DNA of 64,000 bases from JANMDU01 sp031375105 (GTDB lineage Bacteria; Pseudomonadota; Gammaproteobacteria; Burkholderiales; Burkholderiaceae_C): positions 92,381-156,380 of the forward strand of contig JANMHJ010000045.1 of assembly GCA_031375105.1 (NCBI GenBank), read 5' to 3'. This document shows positions 50,657 through 59,742 of this stretch, piece by piece. The notes under the pieces were generated by a model. That model was given only the letters and a program-made list of their open reading frames with translations. It was not told the origin of the DNA and did no database searches. The translations under genes and the position numbers were made by a program. The stretch's first letter is position 1; every line of letters begins with the position of its first letter.

Positions 50657-51997
50657 ATGAGTTTAGTCACCCGCTGCACCGCCTGTGGCACCTTATTTAA
50701 GGTGGTGGCTGACCAACTCAAAATTTCCGATGGCTGGGTGCGCTGCGGGCAGTGCGCCACCATCTTCGATGCACAGTCCAATCTCGTGGCTGAGCCAGTT
50801 GCATACCAAAAACCTGCGCCTCCACCTGTCCTGGCCCCAACCCACAAGCCATTGACTTCATCTGATTTCGCGCCCGCAGCGCACGATGAGAGCAACAGCC
50901 GATCTTTTGGATCAGACTCCATCCGCGACAGCAGTTTCAATAGCCAAGACCGCGAAGCCTTGCTGGCTGCTTTTTCGCCTTCTCGTGCTGGAGCGACGGC
51001 AACGACCAAGACAGATGCCGCCACCGTGCCTGCCTCATTCGATACGCAGCCAGCCACCCCCACTTTTTCAGGGTTTACCTCTGACTTTGCCCTGCCCCGG
51101 CCTGAAGCTGTTGCCAGCAGCCCTCAACCTGCTCAGTTGGCGGGCCTCAAAACAAGTGCATCAAGCAAGACACCTGTCGATTCGCCAATAGAGTCTCGCC
51201 TTGATTCCCAATCCTTTCGCCCAGGTTTGCTGCGCGACAGTGGCGAGATCGACAGCGAGACCGGGCCATCCAGCAGCAGTTGGGCTGCGTCGGAATACCC
51301 TGCTCAAAAAGCGCGTCCCTCTGACGACCGCAGTATCTCAATCAGTGCCGAACCAACCACCCTGAATACGCCCTCGGCCAGCCAGATCCCCTCTGATGTG
51401 ATGTCGCCCTCGCTGCCCGAGGTTGACCTGCTCGGCCCAAGCACCACGCCCACCTTCGTCACACAAGCGCAGCGTGCTAAGCGCTGGCGATCGCCTTGGG
51501 TGCGCCTCGTGCTTTGCCTGATCTTGCTCTGCTTAACGGCAGGTTTGGGCTTGCAAATGGCCTTGAATGAGAAAGACCGTATTGCCGCGCAATGGCCACA
51601 AACCAAAGCTTGGCTGGATCAGCTGTGTTCCTACGCAGGCTGCCAAGTGCAGCCCTTCAAGCGCATTGAATCCATCACGGTGGATTCCTCCAGCTTCAAC
51701 CGCATCAATAAAAACAACGTCCAGCTCGAAGCCATCACGCAAAGTTATCGTTTGAGCGTCACACTCAAAAACACGGGCCCCCTGCCGGTGGCGCTGCCGC
51801 ATGTGGAGCTCAGCCTGCAAGATGCGCAAGACCAACCGATTCTGCGCCGTGTGCTCTCACCTGCCGATCTGGGCTCGAGCCTGCAAGCCCTTTCGCCTTC
51901 TCAAGATATGGCTGGCAGCCTCACGCTGCAAATCGACAGCGCACAGCTGGCAGGTAGTCGCATCAATGGCTACCGCGTGCTCGCCTTTTATCCTTGA
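50657..51997 (+). CDS. Zinc-ribbon, DUF3426 domain membrane protein
   Basis: A 446-residue protein. The N-terminal MJ0042-type zinc ribbon has Cys7, Cys10, Cys30 and Cys33. A long Ser/Pro-rich low-complexity linker (about 45-270) leads to one membrane helix near 278-298 (VRLVLCLILLCLTAGLGL) and a C-terminal DUF3426 domain with the LKNTGPLPVALPHVELSL pattern, probably outside the membrane. Its function is unknown. In related genomes it usually follows prmA; here prmA is missing, while the kinase neighbour is kept. Confidence 0.88.
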   Translation: MSLVTRCTACGTLFKVVADQLKISDGWVRCGQCATIFDAQSNLVAEPVAYQKPAPPPVLAPTHKPLTSSDFAPAAHDESNSRSFGSDSIRDSSFNSQDREALLAAFSPSRAGATATTKTDAATVPASFDTQPATPTFSGFTSDFALPRPEAVASSPQPAQLAGLKTSASSKTPVDSPIESRLDSQSFRPGLLRDSGEIDSETGPSSSSWAASEYPAQKARPSDDRSISISAEPTTLNTPSASQIPSDVMSPSLPEVDLLGPSTTPTFVTQAQRAKRWRSPWVRLVLCLILLCLTAGLGLQMALNEKDRIAAQWPQTKAWLDQLCSYAGCQVQPFKRIESITVDSSSFNRINKNNVQLEAITQSYRLSVTLKNTGPLPVALPHVELSLQDAQDQPILRRVLSPADLGSSLQALSPSQDMAGSLTLQIDSAQLAGSRINGYRVLAFYP

Positions 51998-52026
51998 TTT
52001 TTAACTTCTGAAACCACGCGCACAAC

Positions 52027-52938
52027 ATGTCTGCCATCATTTGCGGCTCCATTGCCATTGACACCATCCTCACCTTCATAGGTGATTTCGCCGAGCAAAT
52101 CTTGCCCGAGCAAATCCATAAACTCAACGTCTCTTTTTATGTGCCCGGCATGCGCAAAGAATATGGCGGCTGCGCTGGGAATATCGCCTATGGCTTGAAG
52201 CAATTGGGCGGTGATCCGCTGCCCATGGCCGCCGTCGGGCCGGATGCGAGCGATTATTTGGATCGCTTTAAGAAACTCGGCATTGACACGCGCTTGGTGA
52301 TGATTGACAACAGCAGCTACACCGCGCTATGTACCATCATGACTGATCGCGGCAACAACCAGATCACTGGCTTTCACCCCGGCGCGATGGCCAATGCGCA
52401 CAACAATAAAATTGCGCCTGAGGAAAAAATCAAAGGCGTGCAAATTGGCATCATCTCGCCTGATGGCCGCGATGCGATGTGGGAGCATGCGCATCAGTTC
52501 AAAGCTACAGGCATTCCCTTTTTGTTTGATCCCGGCCAGCAACTGCCCGTGTTCAACGGCGCAGAACACCGCGAGATGATCGAGATGGCCGATTACGTGA
52601 CGGTCAATGATTACGAAGGCGCGTTGCTCACCGAAAAAACTGGCTGGAACATGGCCGAGGTGTCTCACAAAGTCAAAGGCTTGGTGGTGACGTTGGCCGA
52701 CCAAGGCTGCGAAGTCTGGACAAAGGGCAACAAGGTGCATGTACCCGGCGTCAAGGCGACGCAAGTGGTTGACCCCACAGGCTGCGGCGATGCCTTTCGG
52801 GCTGCGCTCTTGTTTGGCTTGGAGCGTGGCTGGGGCTTGGAGCAAAGCTGTGAGCTGGGCAACAAGGTGGGCGCGATCAAAATCGCCTCGCAAGGTGGCC
52901 AAAATTACACGCTGGATCGCGCGGCACTTGGCCTCTAG
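52027..52938 (+). CDS. PfkB-family carbohydrate/adenosine kinase
   Basis: A 303-residue ribokinase-fold kinase. The substrate-side motif KEYGGCAGNIAYGLKQLGGD is near residue 40, and the PfkB signature 2 VVDPTGCGDAFRAALL near 247 carries the catalytic Asp and the anion hole. Similar proteins are annotated as adenosine kinase or sugar kinase; the substrate is not decided by sequence. It follows the DUF3426 gene by 29 bases, and rodA follows by 23. Confidence 0.9.
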   Translation: MSAIICGSIAIDTILTFIGDFAEQILPEQIHKLNVSFYVPGMRKEYGGCAGNIAYGLKQLGGDPLPMAAVGPDASDYLDRFKKLGIDTRLVMIDNSSYTALCTIMTDRGNNQITGFHPGAMANAHNNKIAPEEKIKGVQIGIISPDGRDAMWEHAHQFKATGIPFLFDPGQQLPVFNGAEHREMIEMADYVTVNDYEGALLTEKTGWNMAEVSHKVKGLVVTLADQGCEVWTKGNKVHVPGVKATQVVDPTGCGDAFRAALLFGLERGWGLEQSCELGNKVGAIKIASQGGQNYTLDRAALGL

Positions 52939-52961
52939 GCGAGATTGCCCACACGCACATC

Positions 52962-54116
52962 ATGCGCGCCGTCTACGATCAACCGCGTTGGTATCAGCGC
53001 CTACTGCCGCTTTTTCAGGGCTTTGACGGCCCGCTCTCGGTCGCTGTGTTGCTACTGGCTTTAGCAGGCATGCTGGTGATGTATTCCTCCGGCTATGACC
53101 ACGGCACGCGCTTTGTGGATCATGGCCGCAACATGCTGATAGCAGGCACGATTTTGTTCATCGTCGCGCAGGTCTCGCCACAGCGCATCATGAGTTTTGC
53201 TGTGCCGATTTATGTGGCGGGTGTGGCGCTTTTGATTGCCGTGGCGTTGTTTGGCATCACGAAAAAAGGCGCGACACGCTGGGTGAATGTGGGCATCACG
53301 ATCCAGCCCAGCGAGATTTTGAAGATTGGCCTGCCGCTAATGCTGGCTTGGTGGTTTCAAAAGCGCGAAGGGCAGCTGCGTCCGCTGGACTTTATTGTGG
53401 CAGGTGTATTGCTTGCTGTGCCTGTCGGGCTGATCATGAAACAACCCGATTTGGGCACAGCGCTCTTGGTGCTGTTTGCCGGGTTGGCGGTGATTTTCTT
53501 TGCCGGCTTGCCTTGGAAACTGATCGCCCCGCCGATGATCCTTGGCGTGATTGGGCTGATTTTGATCGTTATTTTTGGTGATCCATTGTGCGAGGACGGC
53601 GTGGACTGGAGGGTCTTGCACGAATACCAGCGCCAGCGCGTTTGCACTTTGCTTGACCCCACGCGCGATCCGCTGGGCAAGGGCTTTCACATCATCCAAG
53701 GCATGATTGCGATTGGCTCGGGCGGCGTGTTTGGCAAAGGCTTCATGCAGGGCACGCAAACGCATTTGGAGTTCATCCCAGAGCGCACCACCGATTTCAT
53801 CTTCGCAGCGTTCTCCGAAGAGTTTGGCCTGTTTGGCAATCTGCTGCTGATTGCTTGCTATATTTTCCTGATCATTCGCGGCCTGATGATCGCACTGGAT
53901 GCGCCCACCATGTTTTCCCGCTTGCTGGCGGGTGCTGTGACGACGATTTTCTTCACCTATTCTTTTGTCAACATGGGCATGGTCAGCGGCATCCTGCCCG
54001 TGGTCGGCGTGCCTCTGCCCTTCATCAGCTATGGCGGCACGGCGATGGTCACGCTGGGTCTGGGCTTGGGTATTTTGATGTCAATTGCCAAATCCAAACG
54101 CTTGATGCAAACCTGA
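52962..54116 (+). CDS. rodA: Rod-shape peptidoglycan glycosyltransferase RodA
   Basis: A 384-residue SEDS-family polytopic membrane protein that polymerises glycan strands during elongation with PBP2. Recognisable blocks are YSSGYDHGTRFVDHGRNM, KGATRWVNVGITIQPSEILK near 105-124, KQPDLGTALLVLFAG with the catalytic-type Asp, EFIPERTTDFIFAAFSEEFG and the C-terminal GVPLPFISYGGTAMVTLGLG. RodA genes normally sit with mreBCD and the PBP2 gene; here it is instead between a kinase and a dehydrogenase gene. Confidence 0.94.
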   Translation: MRAVYDQPRWYQRLLPLFQGFDGPLSVAVLLLALAGMLVMYSSGYDHGTRFVDHGRNMLIAGTILFIVAQVSPQRIMSFAVPIYVAGVALLIAVALFGITKKGATRWVNVGITIQPSEILKIGLPLMLAWWFQKREGQLRPLDFIVAGVLLAVPVGLIMKQPDLGTALLVLFAGLAVIFFAGLPWKLIAPPMILGVIGLILIVIFGDPLCEDGVDWRVLHEYQRQRVCTLLDPTRDPLGKGFHIIQGMIAIGSGGVFGKGFMQGTQTHLEFIPERTTDFIFAAFSEEFGLFGNLLLIACYIFLIIRGLMIALDAPTMFSRLLAGAVTTIFFTYSFVNMGMVSGILPVVGVPLPFISYGGTAMVTLGLGLGILMSIAKSKRLMQT

Positions 54117-54123
54117 GCCCAGC

Positions 54124-55029
54124 ATGAGTCAAAGCGTCAGCATCATCGGCGTGGGCAATATGGGCGGCGGCATGGCGCTTAATTTGCTCTCGCGCGGCTA
54201 TGCGGTGCAGGTGCGCGATCTGGATGCCTCTAAAGAAGCTTTTTTAAAGGAAAAAGGAGCGATTGCCGTTATAAATCCTGCGCAGTTTGCTATCAAATCA
54301 ATAGTAACCATTGTTTGTGTGGTGGATGCAGCGCAAACGCAGCAAGTGCTCTTTGGCGATGGCGGCTTGCTCAGCGCCGCGCCCGCTGATCTGCAAAATC
54401 ACACCGTGCTCCTGTGCCCGACGATTGCGCCACAAGATGCCGAGCACTTTGCCGCGCTTATGGCAGAGCAGGGCGTGGCGATGATCGAAGCACCGATGTC
54501 AGGCGGCCCGCTGCGGGCGAAGGACGGCAGCATGAGCTTGATGGTGGCTTGTGAAGATGCGCTGTTTCAGCAGCATGAGCCTCTGCTGCGTGATTTGTCC
54601 AATCGCGTGTTTCATGTGAGCCAGCGCGTTGGCGATGGTGCGCGAACAAAGCTGGTCAACAATTTGCTGGCCGCGATCAATTTGACGGGCGCAGCCGAAG
54701 CTGTTCTCATGGCGCAACGCCTCGGGCTGGATGCCAGCCGCACGCTGGATGTGATCGAGCAATCCAGTGGTCAAAGCTGGATCGGCTCGGAGCGCATGCG
54801 CCGTGCCATCGCTGGCAAAATGCATCCTCCCGGTGCGCATATGAGCTTGCTGGCCAAAGACACGCAATTGGCTATGCAAGCCGCGCGAGAAGCGGGCTGC
54901 GCCAATCCTCTGGGGGAAGTGGCCACTGGCTTGTTTGCTCAAGCGCTTCAACGCGGTATGAGCGATCTAGACGACGCGCAGATGCTTCATCTGCTTCAGT
55001 CCATCACGTCTCCCGACTATCGGGCTTAG
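54124..55029 (+). CDS. Beta-hydroxyacid dehydrogenase (3-hydroxyisobutyrate dehydrogenase-like)
   Basis: A 301-residue NAD(P)-dependent enzyme. The dinucleotide loop is IIGVGNMGGGMALNLL at residues 7-22, the substrate signature is EAPMSGGPLRAKDGSMS, and the catalytic Lys is in ARTKLVNNLLA near 176. The substrate may be 3-hydroxyisobutyrate, tartronate semialdehyde or a related acid. An in-frame palindromic element covers residues about 45-62 (GAIAVINPAQFAIKSIV), within the Rossmann domain. Its TAG stop overlaps the TAA of the convergent hydrolase gene. Confidence 0.9.
   Translation: MSQSVSIIGVGNMGGGMALNLLSRGYAVQVRDLDASKEAFLKEKGAIAVINPAQFAIKSIVTIVCVVDAAQTQQVLFGDGGLLSAAPADLQNHTVLLCPTIAPQDAEHFAALMAEQGVAMIEAPMSGGPLRAKDGSMSLMVACEDALFQQHEPLLRDLSNRVFHVSQRVGDGARTKLVNNLLAAINLTGAAEAVLMAQRLGLDASRTLDVIEQSSGQSWIGSERMRRAIAGKMHPPGAHMSLLAKDTQLAMQAAREAGCANPLGEVATGLFAQALQRGMSDLDDAQMLHLLQSITSPDYRA
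54256..54309 (-). repeat. 50-bp palindromic element in the dehydrogenase gene
   Basis: In the gene's sense it encodes GAIAVINPAQFAIKSIV. The pattern A.NPAQ.AI.SIV aligns with the products of the TctC and acyl-CoA dehydrogenase copies. Confidence 0.83.
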
Positions 55030-55889
55030 GTCAACCCCAGTCTCGCATGAAGCAGCGGCCACAACGCAGCATGCTTCTTTTGGAAAAATCCAAAATGCCC
55101 CACATACCGATGCTTTTGAAGACGCGGGTTGTACTCTTGAATCTGGGCGTCAGCGTTTGGAAAGCGTTTGACCAAATCGCGCACCGTCTCTGGGGGCGCA
55201 TAGTCTTGATCGTCATTGAAATGCAAGGCCAGCAAACGGCCTGAAAACTGCGCATAGCCACGCAGATCAAGGCTTGAATCTGCAAACAAATAGCCGCGTT
55301 GAGCGCTCCAATTGCGCCAATCCCAAGCGACGCCGGGTGGTAAATCATGCCCCACACCCAACTTGCCCGGCCAATACCCCAAGGCACGCAGCACCGCCGG
55401 TGCCAAGCCATACCAAGCAGCGAGCAGCCGTGGCCATTGCTTTTTAGGATACAGCCGCCAATCACAGGTACCGCTGGCGACCAAGATCAAGTTCTTAACG
55501 TGTTGCATCGATGGTGCCAAACCTGTCAAATGCCCGCCTGAGCTGTGCCCGATCACCGTGATACGCTGCCAATCGCCGCATACCAACCCAGCAACATGGC
55601 TCAATACCGCCTCGAAATCCAATGCGCCCCAGTCGCGCATACGCGCCTTGCTGTGGCGTGCGTGGCCTGTGCTGGATTCACCGATGCCCCGGCCATCCCA
55701 TGTGAGCACATGGTAGCCCAGGCCAGTCAAATGATCAGCAAACGCGCGGTAGTAGCCTCGCTGCACACCGGTTGCGGAATTGATGATGACGTAGCGCGCC
55801 GGTAGTTCGGCAGCTATTGCAGCGTGTTCCTGCTGAGGAGCGTTGAGCGTGCAGGCTAGGCGCGTGCCGTCTGAGCATTGAATCCACAT
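55026..55889 (-). CDS. Alpha/beta hydrolase
   Basis: A 287-residue hydrolase. The nucleophile elbow is VIGHSSGGHLTG near residue 119, WDGRGIGESSTGHAR precedes it, and the closing His is probably in KHRYVGHFGFF near 265. It resembles the serine-aminopeptidase-S33/lysophospholipase-like group that lacks an obvious signal peptide. A MerR-type promoter lies directly upstream, and the divergent merR gene probably controls it. The substrate is unknown. Confidence 0.85.
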   Translation of the reverse strand: MWIQCSDGTRLACTLNAPQQEHAAIAAELPARYVIINSATGVQRGYYRAFADHLTGLGYHVLTWDGRGIGESSTGHARHSKARMRDWGALDFEAVLSHVAGLVCGDWQRITVIGHSSGGHLTGLAPSMQHVKNLILVASGTCDWRLYPKKQWPRLLAAWYGLAPAVLRALGYWPGKLGVGHDLPPGVAWDWRNWSAQRGYLFADSSLDLRGYAQFSGRLLALHFNDDQDYAPPETVRDLVKRFPNADAQIQEYNPRLQKHRYVGHFGFFQKKHAALWPLLHARLGLT

Positions 55890-55918
55890 GATAGGTTCTC
55901 AAAAGTGAAGGATGAACT

Positions 55919-55950
55919 ATCGTAAGCTGTGGAGTTAACTCTATAGTCAA
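55919..55950 (-). promoter_or_regulatory. MerR-type promoter of the hydrolase gene
   Basis: On the minus strand TTGACT (55950-55945), a 20-base spacer and TACGAT (55924-55919). The spacer contains the palindrome GAGTTAACTC. An over-long spacer with a central dyad is the hallmark of promoters activated by MerR-family proteins. Confidence 0.65.
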
Positions 55951-56022
55951 GTGTTTTTTCGCACAGGATAATCCGCTGACTCAGATGCCTAAAAACCTGA
56001 AGATGAGAAAGAATGCCCGTCC

Positions 56023-56370
56023 ATGCTGATCGCTGAACTCGAACACCGCAGCGGCTTAGGCCGCGACACGATTCGCTACTATGAACGTCTGGGCTTGATC
56101 AGCGCACCGCTGCGCAGCAACAATGCTTACCGGCACTACAGTGCACACACCTTGGTTGAGCTGGCTTTTATCGGCAAGGCGCAACACATCGGTTTTACTT
56201 TGGCGCAGATCAAGCCCGCAATTGCGCATTTAGGCTCTCCACCACAGCAATGCGAAGAAGTGATCGAGAGCCTGCTTGCCAAGCGCAGCGAGATTGAACA
56301 ACGTATCGCCCAAGACAAACTCAGGCTGGCACACATCAAAAAGTTACTCAGCAGGTTGTCAACTAAATAG
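56023..56370 (+). CDS. MerR-family transcriptional regulator
   Basis: A 115-residue regulator. The N-terminal winged helix IAELEHRSGLGRDTIRYYER is typical, followed by NAYRHYSAHTLVELAFIG and a C-terminal dimerisation coiled coil. The only cysteine is in SPPQQCEEV, so a multi-thiol metal site is not apparent and the inducer is unknown. It is divergent from the hydrolase whose promoter has the MerR geometry. Confidence 0.92.
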   Translation: MLIAELEHRSGLGRDTIRYYERLGLISAPLRSNNAYRHYSAHTLVELAFIGKAQHIGFTLAQIKPAIAHLGSPPQQCEEVIESLLAKRSEIEQRIAQDKLRLAHIKKLLSRLSTK

Positions 56371-56402
56371 GCCAGACGCATCTGCGGCCTCTTTGCCTGC
56401 GC

Positions 56403-57689
56403 TTACTTTCGCTGCCATACCGCTGCAAAAAATCCATCGCTGCCATGCACTTGTGGCCACAGGCGCAGATAGCGTGTATGGAATTCTTCTGAACCTGAGC
56501 AAAGACTGGCGGCGTTGTCGATTTTTTGCGACGTGAGCAATTCGGCCACATCCATGGGCTCAAAATCTGGATTCGCCGAGGAAAACGCCTCAGCAATCGC
56601 TTCGTTTTCTTCTCGCAGCAAGCTACAGGTGGCATACACCAAGCGCCCGCCGCTCTTGAGCAGTCGCGCCGAGCTTTGCAAAATCTTTGCTTGCAATACC
56701 GCTAACTCGGCCACATCGGTTTCCTTTTGCCGCCATTTCAAATCGGGATTGCGGCGCAGCGTGCCTAAGCCGCTGCAAGGCGCATCCACCAACACGCGAT
56801 CCATCTTGCCTGCCAGGCGCTTGATGCGCTCGTCGCGCTCATGCGCAATCGCCACCGGGTGAATGTTCGATAGGCCGCTGCGTGCGAGCCGCGGCTTCAT
56901 GCTGTCGAGCCGGTGGGTGGAGGTGTCAAACGCATACAGGCGGCCTGTGTTTTTCATCATCGCACCTAAAGCGAGCGTCTTGCCGCCCGCACCTGCGCAA
57001 AAATCCGCCACCATCTCGCCGCGTTTCGCACCGGTGAGCAAGGCCAGCAATTGCGAGCCTTCGTCTTGCACTTCCACACGGCCTTCCTTGAAGACCGGCA
57101 GCAGGTTCAAAGCAGGTTTGCCTTGAATACGCAAGCCCCAAGGTGAAAATGGGGTTGCTTCCGATTTGATAGCACCCTTCGCAAGCTCTTTCTGGGCTTC
57201 ATCACGACTTCCTTTAAAAATATTGACCCGCAAGTCAAGCGGAGCCGCATCATTGAGCGCCTTGACCAGCGGCCAAAATTGATCGCCAACCTGCGCTTTG
57301 AGCAGCGTGGCCAGCCATTCGGGCAGATTATGTTTGTGCAAATCCAACAGGCCTTGACCGGTCTTCATTTGCGCATCGCATTCTTCCAGCCACGCGCGCT
57401 CCAGCGGCATCAAGGCCTCACCAAGCAATTCACGTGGCGCGGCAAAAGCCAACATCGAGAGCTTACGAAACAGCGAACCCATGCCTTTGGGCCCACTGCG
57501 CGCCATCAATTCATACAGCGCCCGATGACGCAAGATGCGGTAAGCCGTCTCGGCAAGAATAGCGCGTTCGCGCTGACCAATGCGATGCTCGCGGAAAAAA
57601 CGGGAAAGAATCGTGTCAGCAGGGTGGTCAAAGCGCATAACCTGCGTGACCAATTCGGTACAGGCTTCAAGAAGGATTTTGGGGTGCAT
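56403..57689 (-). CDS. RsmB/NOP-family RNA cytosine-5 methyltransferase
   Basis: A 428-residue RNA m5C methyltransferase. An N-terminal NusB-like helical part (HRIGQRERAILAETAYRILR) is followed by the SAM motif VADFCAGAGGKTLALGA and the two catalytic cysteines in VDAPCSGLGTLRRNPD near 301 and YATCSLLREENEAI near 353. It is probably a paralogue of RsmB. A palindromic element encodes EAQKELAKGAIKSEA near residues 164-178. ATG 57689 is preferred over a frame opening at 57722. Confidence 0.9.
   Translation of the reverse strand: MHPKILLEACTELVTQVMRFDHPADTILSRFFREHRIGQRERAILAETAYRILRHRALYELMARSGPKGMGSLFRKLSMLAFAAPRELLGEALMPLERAWLEECDAQMKTGQGLLDLHKHNLPEWLATLLKAQVGDQFWPLVKALNDAAPLDLRVNIFKGSRDEAQKELAKGAIKSEATPFSPWGLRIQGKPALNLLPVFKEGRVEVQDEGSQLLALLTGAKRGEMVADFCAGAGGKTLALGAMMKNTGRLYAFDTSTHRLDSMKPRLARSGLSNIHPVAIAHERDERIKRLAGKMDRVLVDAPCSGLGTLRRNPDLKWRQKETDVAELAVLQAKILQSSARLLKSGGRLVYATCSLLREENEAIAEAFSSANPDFEPMDVAELLTSQKIDNAASLCSGSEEFHTRYLRLWPQVHGSDGFFAAVWQRK
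57155..57200 (+). repeat. 50-bp palindromic element in the RsmB-like gene
   Basis: TTGCTTCCGATTTGATAGCACCCTTCGCAA matches the consensus with a diverged tail. In the gene's sense it encodes KELAKGAIKSEA, using the same frame as the other reverse-read copies. Confidence 0.65.
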
Positions 57690-57768
57690 GCCTCGATTGT
57701 CCCACCTCTGGCTAGGCTGCACGCCCTACACCTGAGAGCAACGAAGCTTCTGCCCGGATAATCACCCC

Positions 57769-58005
57769 ATGAGCCAAGACACTTTCCCGCCCTTGATCGA
57801 AACGCCGCTGGGCCGCTATCGCCACTACAAAGGGATGGAATACGAGGTGGTGGGCACGGTGCGCCACAGCGAAACACTCGAACCCATGACGCTGTATCGC
57901 GCCTTGTATGGCGAGCATGGCCTGTGGGTGCGGCCAGCGGCCATGTTTAACGAAGAGGTGCTGATTGATGGCATCCTGCAACCCCGATTTAGGAGAATTT
58001 CATGA
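57769..58005 (+). CDS. DUF1653 protein
   Basis: A 78-residue protein of the DUF1653 family. LGRYRHYKGMEYEVVGTVRH near the N-terminus and the central MTLYRALYGEHGLWVRPAAM are family hallmarks. Function is unknown. Its stop overlaps the next start (ATGA). Confidence 0.9.
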   Translation: MSQDTFPPLIETPLGRYRHYKGMEYEVVGTVRHSETLEPMTLYRALYGEHGLWVRPAAMFNEEVLIDGILQPRFRRIS

Positions 58006-58328
58006 GTAAAAAAGGTGACTTGAAAGTCCCGATTCAGATTGACGATGAGCTGTTTGACGAGGTCATTTCAGGCTCGGCACTGCTTAATTTAGCCAGCGGC
58101 GAGATCAGCCGCGTGGAATACCCAGATTACGACGAGGGCTTGAACGGTCTTCCTTGGGAGCGCAAAGACTACGACTTTTCATGCGGCAAACTGAGCAATG
58201 GCGGCAAAGATGTGGAATTCAGCGTTCAGGTGAACAAAACCACAGGCGAGTATTCTGTGACGGCTTCCGAATTGCAGGAAATCAAGCAAAAGGCAGCGGC
58301 GCTGTTTTCTGGGGTAGCTCCGGGTTAG
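58002..58328 (+). CDS. Conserved-type hypothetical protein coupled to DUF1653
   Basis: A 108-residue soluble, acidic protein starting MSKKGDLKVPIQIDDELFDE, with no signal peptide or membrane segment. I do not recognise a family. The ATGA overlap with the DUF1653 gene and AGGAG 7 bases upstream of its ATG support that it is real and co-expressed. Confidence 0.75.
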   Translation: MSKKGDLKVPIQIDDELFDEVISGSALLNLASGEISRVEYPDYDEGLNGLPWERKDYDFSCGKLSNGGKDVEFSVQVNKTTGEYSVTASELQEIKQKAAALFSGVAPG

Positions 58329-58420
58329 GTTTTTGTTTGCTTGAGTATCACTCTGTGTGGGACAGCCCGCGGGAAGGCGTGCATGGAAGACCCTGCCGCG
58401 CAAAGAATTTAAGCAAAACA

Positions 58421-58470
58421 GCCCTCTACCCGTTGTAGAATTTGCGCAGTATGCTATCAAATAAATAGCA
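58421..58470 (-). repeat. 50-bp palindromic element at the 3' end of purN
   Basis: The minus strand reads TGCTATTTATTTGATAGCA, then TACTGCGCAAATTCTACAACGG and GTAGAGGGC. It supplies the last four codons and the stop of purN. Confidence 0.9.
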
Positions 58471-59038
58471 GACGAGACTTCACAGTAGCTGGATAAATCA
58501 CATGCTCCTGTGTCAGCACACGCGCCGCGAGCGTGTCGAACGTGTCATCGGGCAACACAGGAACCACCGCCTGCGCAAGAATCGGCCCATGGTCTAGCTC
58601 AGTGGTCACTTCATGCACTGTTGCGCCAGCAAATTTACAGCCTGCGGCAATCGCACGTTCATGCGTGTGCAAACCGGGGAAGGCAGGCAAGAGCGATGGG
58701 TGAATGTTGATCAATCGGCCTGCAAAGTGCGATACAAAACCCGGCGTGAGAATGCGCATAAAGCCTGCGAGCACCACAAGAGCAGGCTCAAACTCGTCGA
58801 TGCACAAAGCCAAAGCGGCATCAAAGGCTTCTCGGCTGGCAAACGCCTTGTGATCCAGCACCTGCGTCGCAATGCCCTGACTCGCCGCAAACTGCAAGCC
58901 CTTCGCATCCGCTTTGTTGCTGATCACCGCAGCCACGCGAGCGCTTAGTTTCGCTTCCCATTGTTCCAATTGCGCTTTTTTAACAATGGCCGCCATGTTG
59001 GAGCCGCCGCCTGAAATCAAAATCACGATATTCTTCAT
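58457..59038 (-). CDS. purN: Phosphoribosylglycinamide formyltransferase
   Basis: The 193-residue enzyme transfers formyl from 10-formyl-THF to GAR in purine synthesis. The N-terminal loop ISGGGSNMAAI, the catalytic block INIHPSLLPAFPGLHTHERA near 105-124 with Asn and His, and TELDHGPILAQA with the catalytic Asp are intact. It is shorter at the C-terminus than E. coli PurN (212) because the reading frame runs into a palindromic element: RLLFI and the stop TGA (58459-58457). ATG 59038 is chosen; it is divergent from yceH. Confidence 0.95.
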   Translation of the reverse strand: MKNIVILISGGGSNMAAIVKKAQLEQWEAKLSARVAAVISNKADAKGLQFAASQGIATQVLDHKAFASREAFDAALALCIDEFEPALVVLAGFMRILTPGFVSHFAGRLINIHPSLLPAFPGLHTHERAIAAGCKFAGATVHEVTTELDHGPILAQAVVPVLPDDTFDTLAARVLTQEHVIYPATVKSRLLFI

Positions 59039-59061
59039 AGATTGCGTATTATCCTCATCCC

Positions 59062-59742
59062 ATGAAAACACTCACCCCCATCGAAGCCCGCGTGCTGGCC
59101 ACGCTCATGGAAAAGGCACGCACCGTGCCCGACAGCTATCCGCTGTCGCTCAATGCGCTCGTGCTCGGTTGCAACCAAAAAACCAGCCGAGATCCGATCA
59201 TGGAAGTCTCGGATGACGATGCCCGCGCCGCTTTGGATGCGCTCAAAAGTCGCAGCTTGGTGTTTGAAGCTAACTCCAGCCGCGTGCCGCGCTATGAGCA
59301 CAACATCTATCGCGGCTTGAAGGTGAGCGACGATCAAGGGGCCATCCTCGGCCTGCTGATGCTGCGTGGCCCGCAAACGCCTGCCGAGCTGCGCACCAAT
59401 GGCGATCGGTGGACGAAGTTTGCCGACAGCGCTGCTGTTGAAGCACTGCTCGAAGAATTGCAAAAGCGCGGCGAAGATGGCGGACTGCAAAGCGTGGTCA
59501 AGCTGCCCAAAATGCCCGGCTCGCGTGAGCACCGCTGGGCGCACTTGCTCTGCGGCGAAGTGGACATGGCCTCGCTGTCATCCTCAGCCAGCGCCTTCGT
59601 AGCCACGGATGACAGCCTCGGTCGGCTCACAAAATTAGAAAACGAAGTATCCCTGCTCAAAGCCTCGAATACGCAACTGCAAACCACGCTGCGCAACGTA
59701 TGCGAGCAACTGGGCATCGAGATGCCCGCAGAACCCACGTAA
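59062..59742 (+). CDS. yceH: YceH-family protein (DUF480)
   Basis: A 226-residue protein of the DUF480 family, two tandem winged-helix domains followed by a short C-terminal coiled coil (LGRLTKLENEVSLLKASNTQ). LTPIEARVLATLMEKARTVP at the start and LMLRGPQTPAELRTN in the second domain are typical. Function is unknown. Confidence 0.93.
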   Translation: MKTLTPIEARVLATLMEKARTVPDSYPLSLNALVLGCNQKTSRDPIMEVSDDDARAALDALKSRSLVFEANSSRVPRYEHNIYRGLKVSDDQGAILGLLMLRGPQTPAELRTNGDRWTKFADSAAVEALLEELQKRGEDGGLQSVVKLPKMPGSREHRWAHLLCGEVDMASLSSSASAFVATDDSLGRLTKLENEVSLLKASNTQLQTTLRNVCEQLGIEMPAEPT

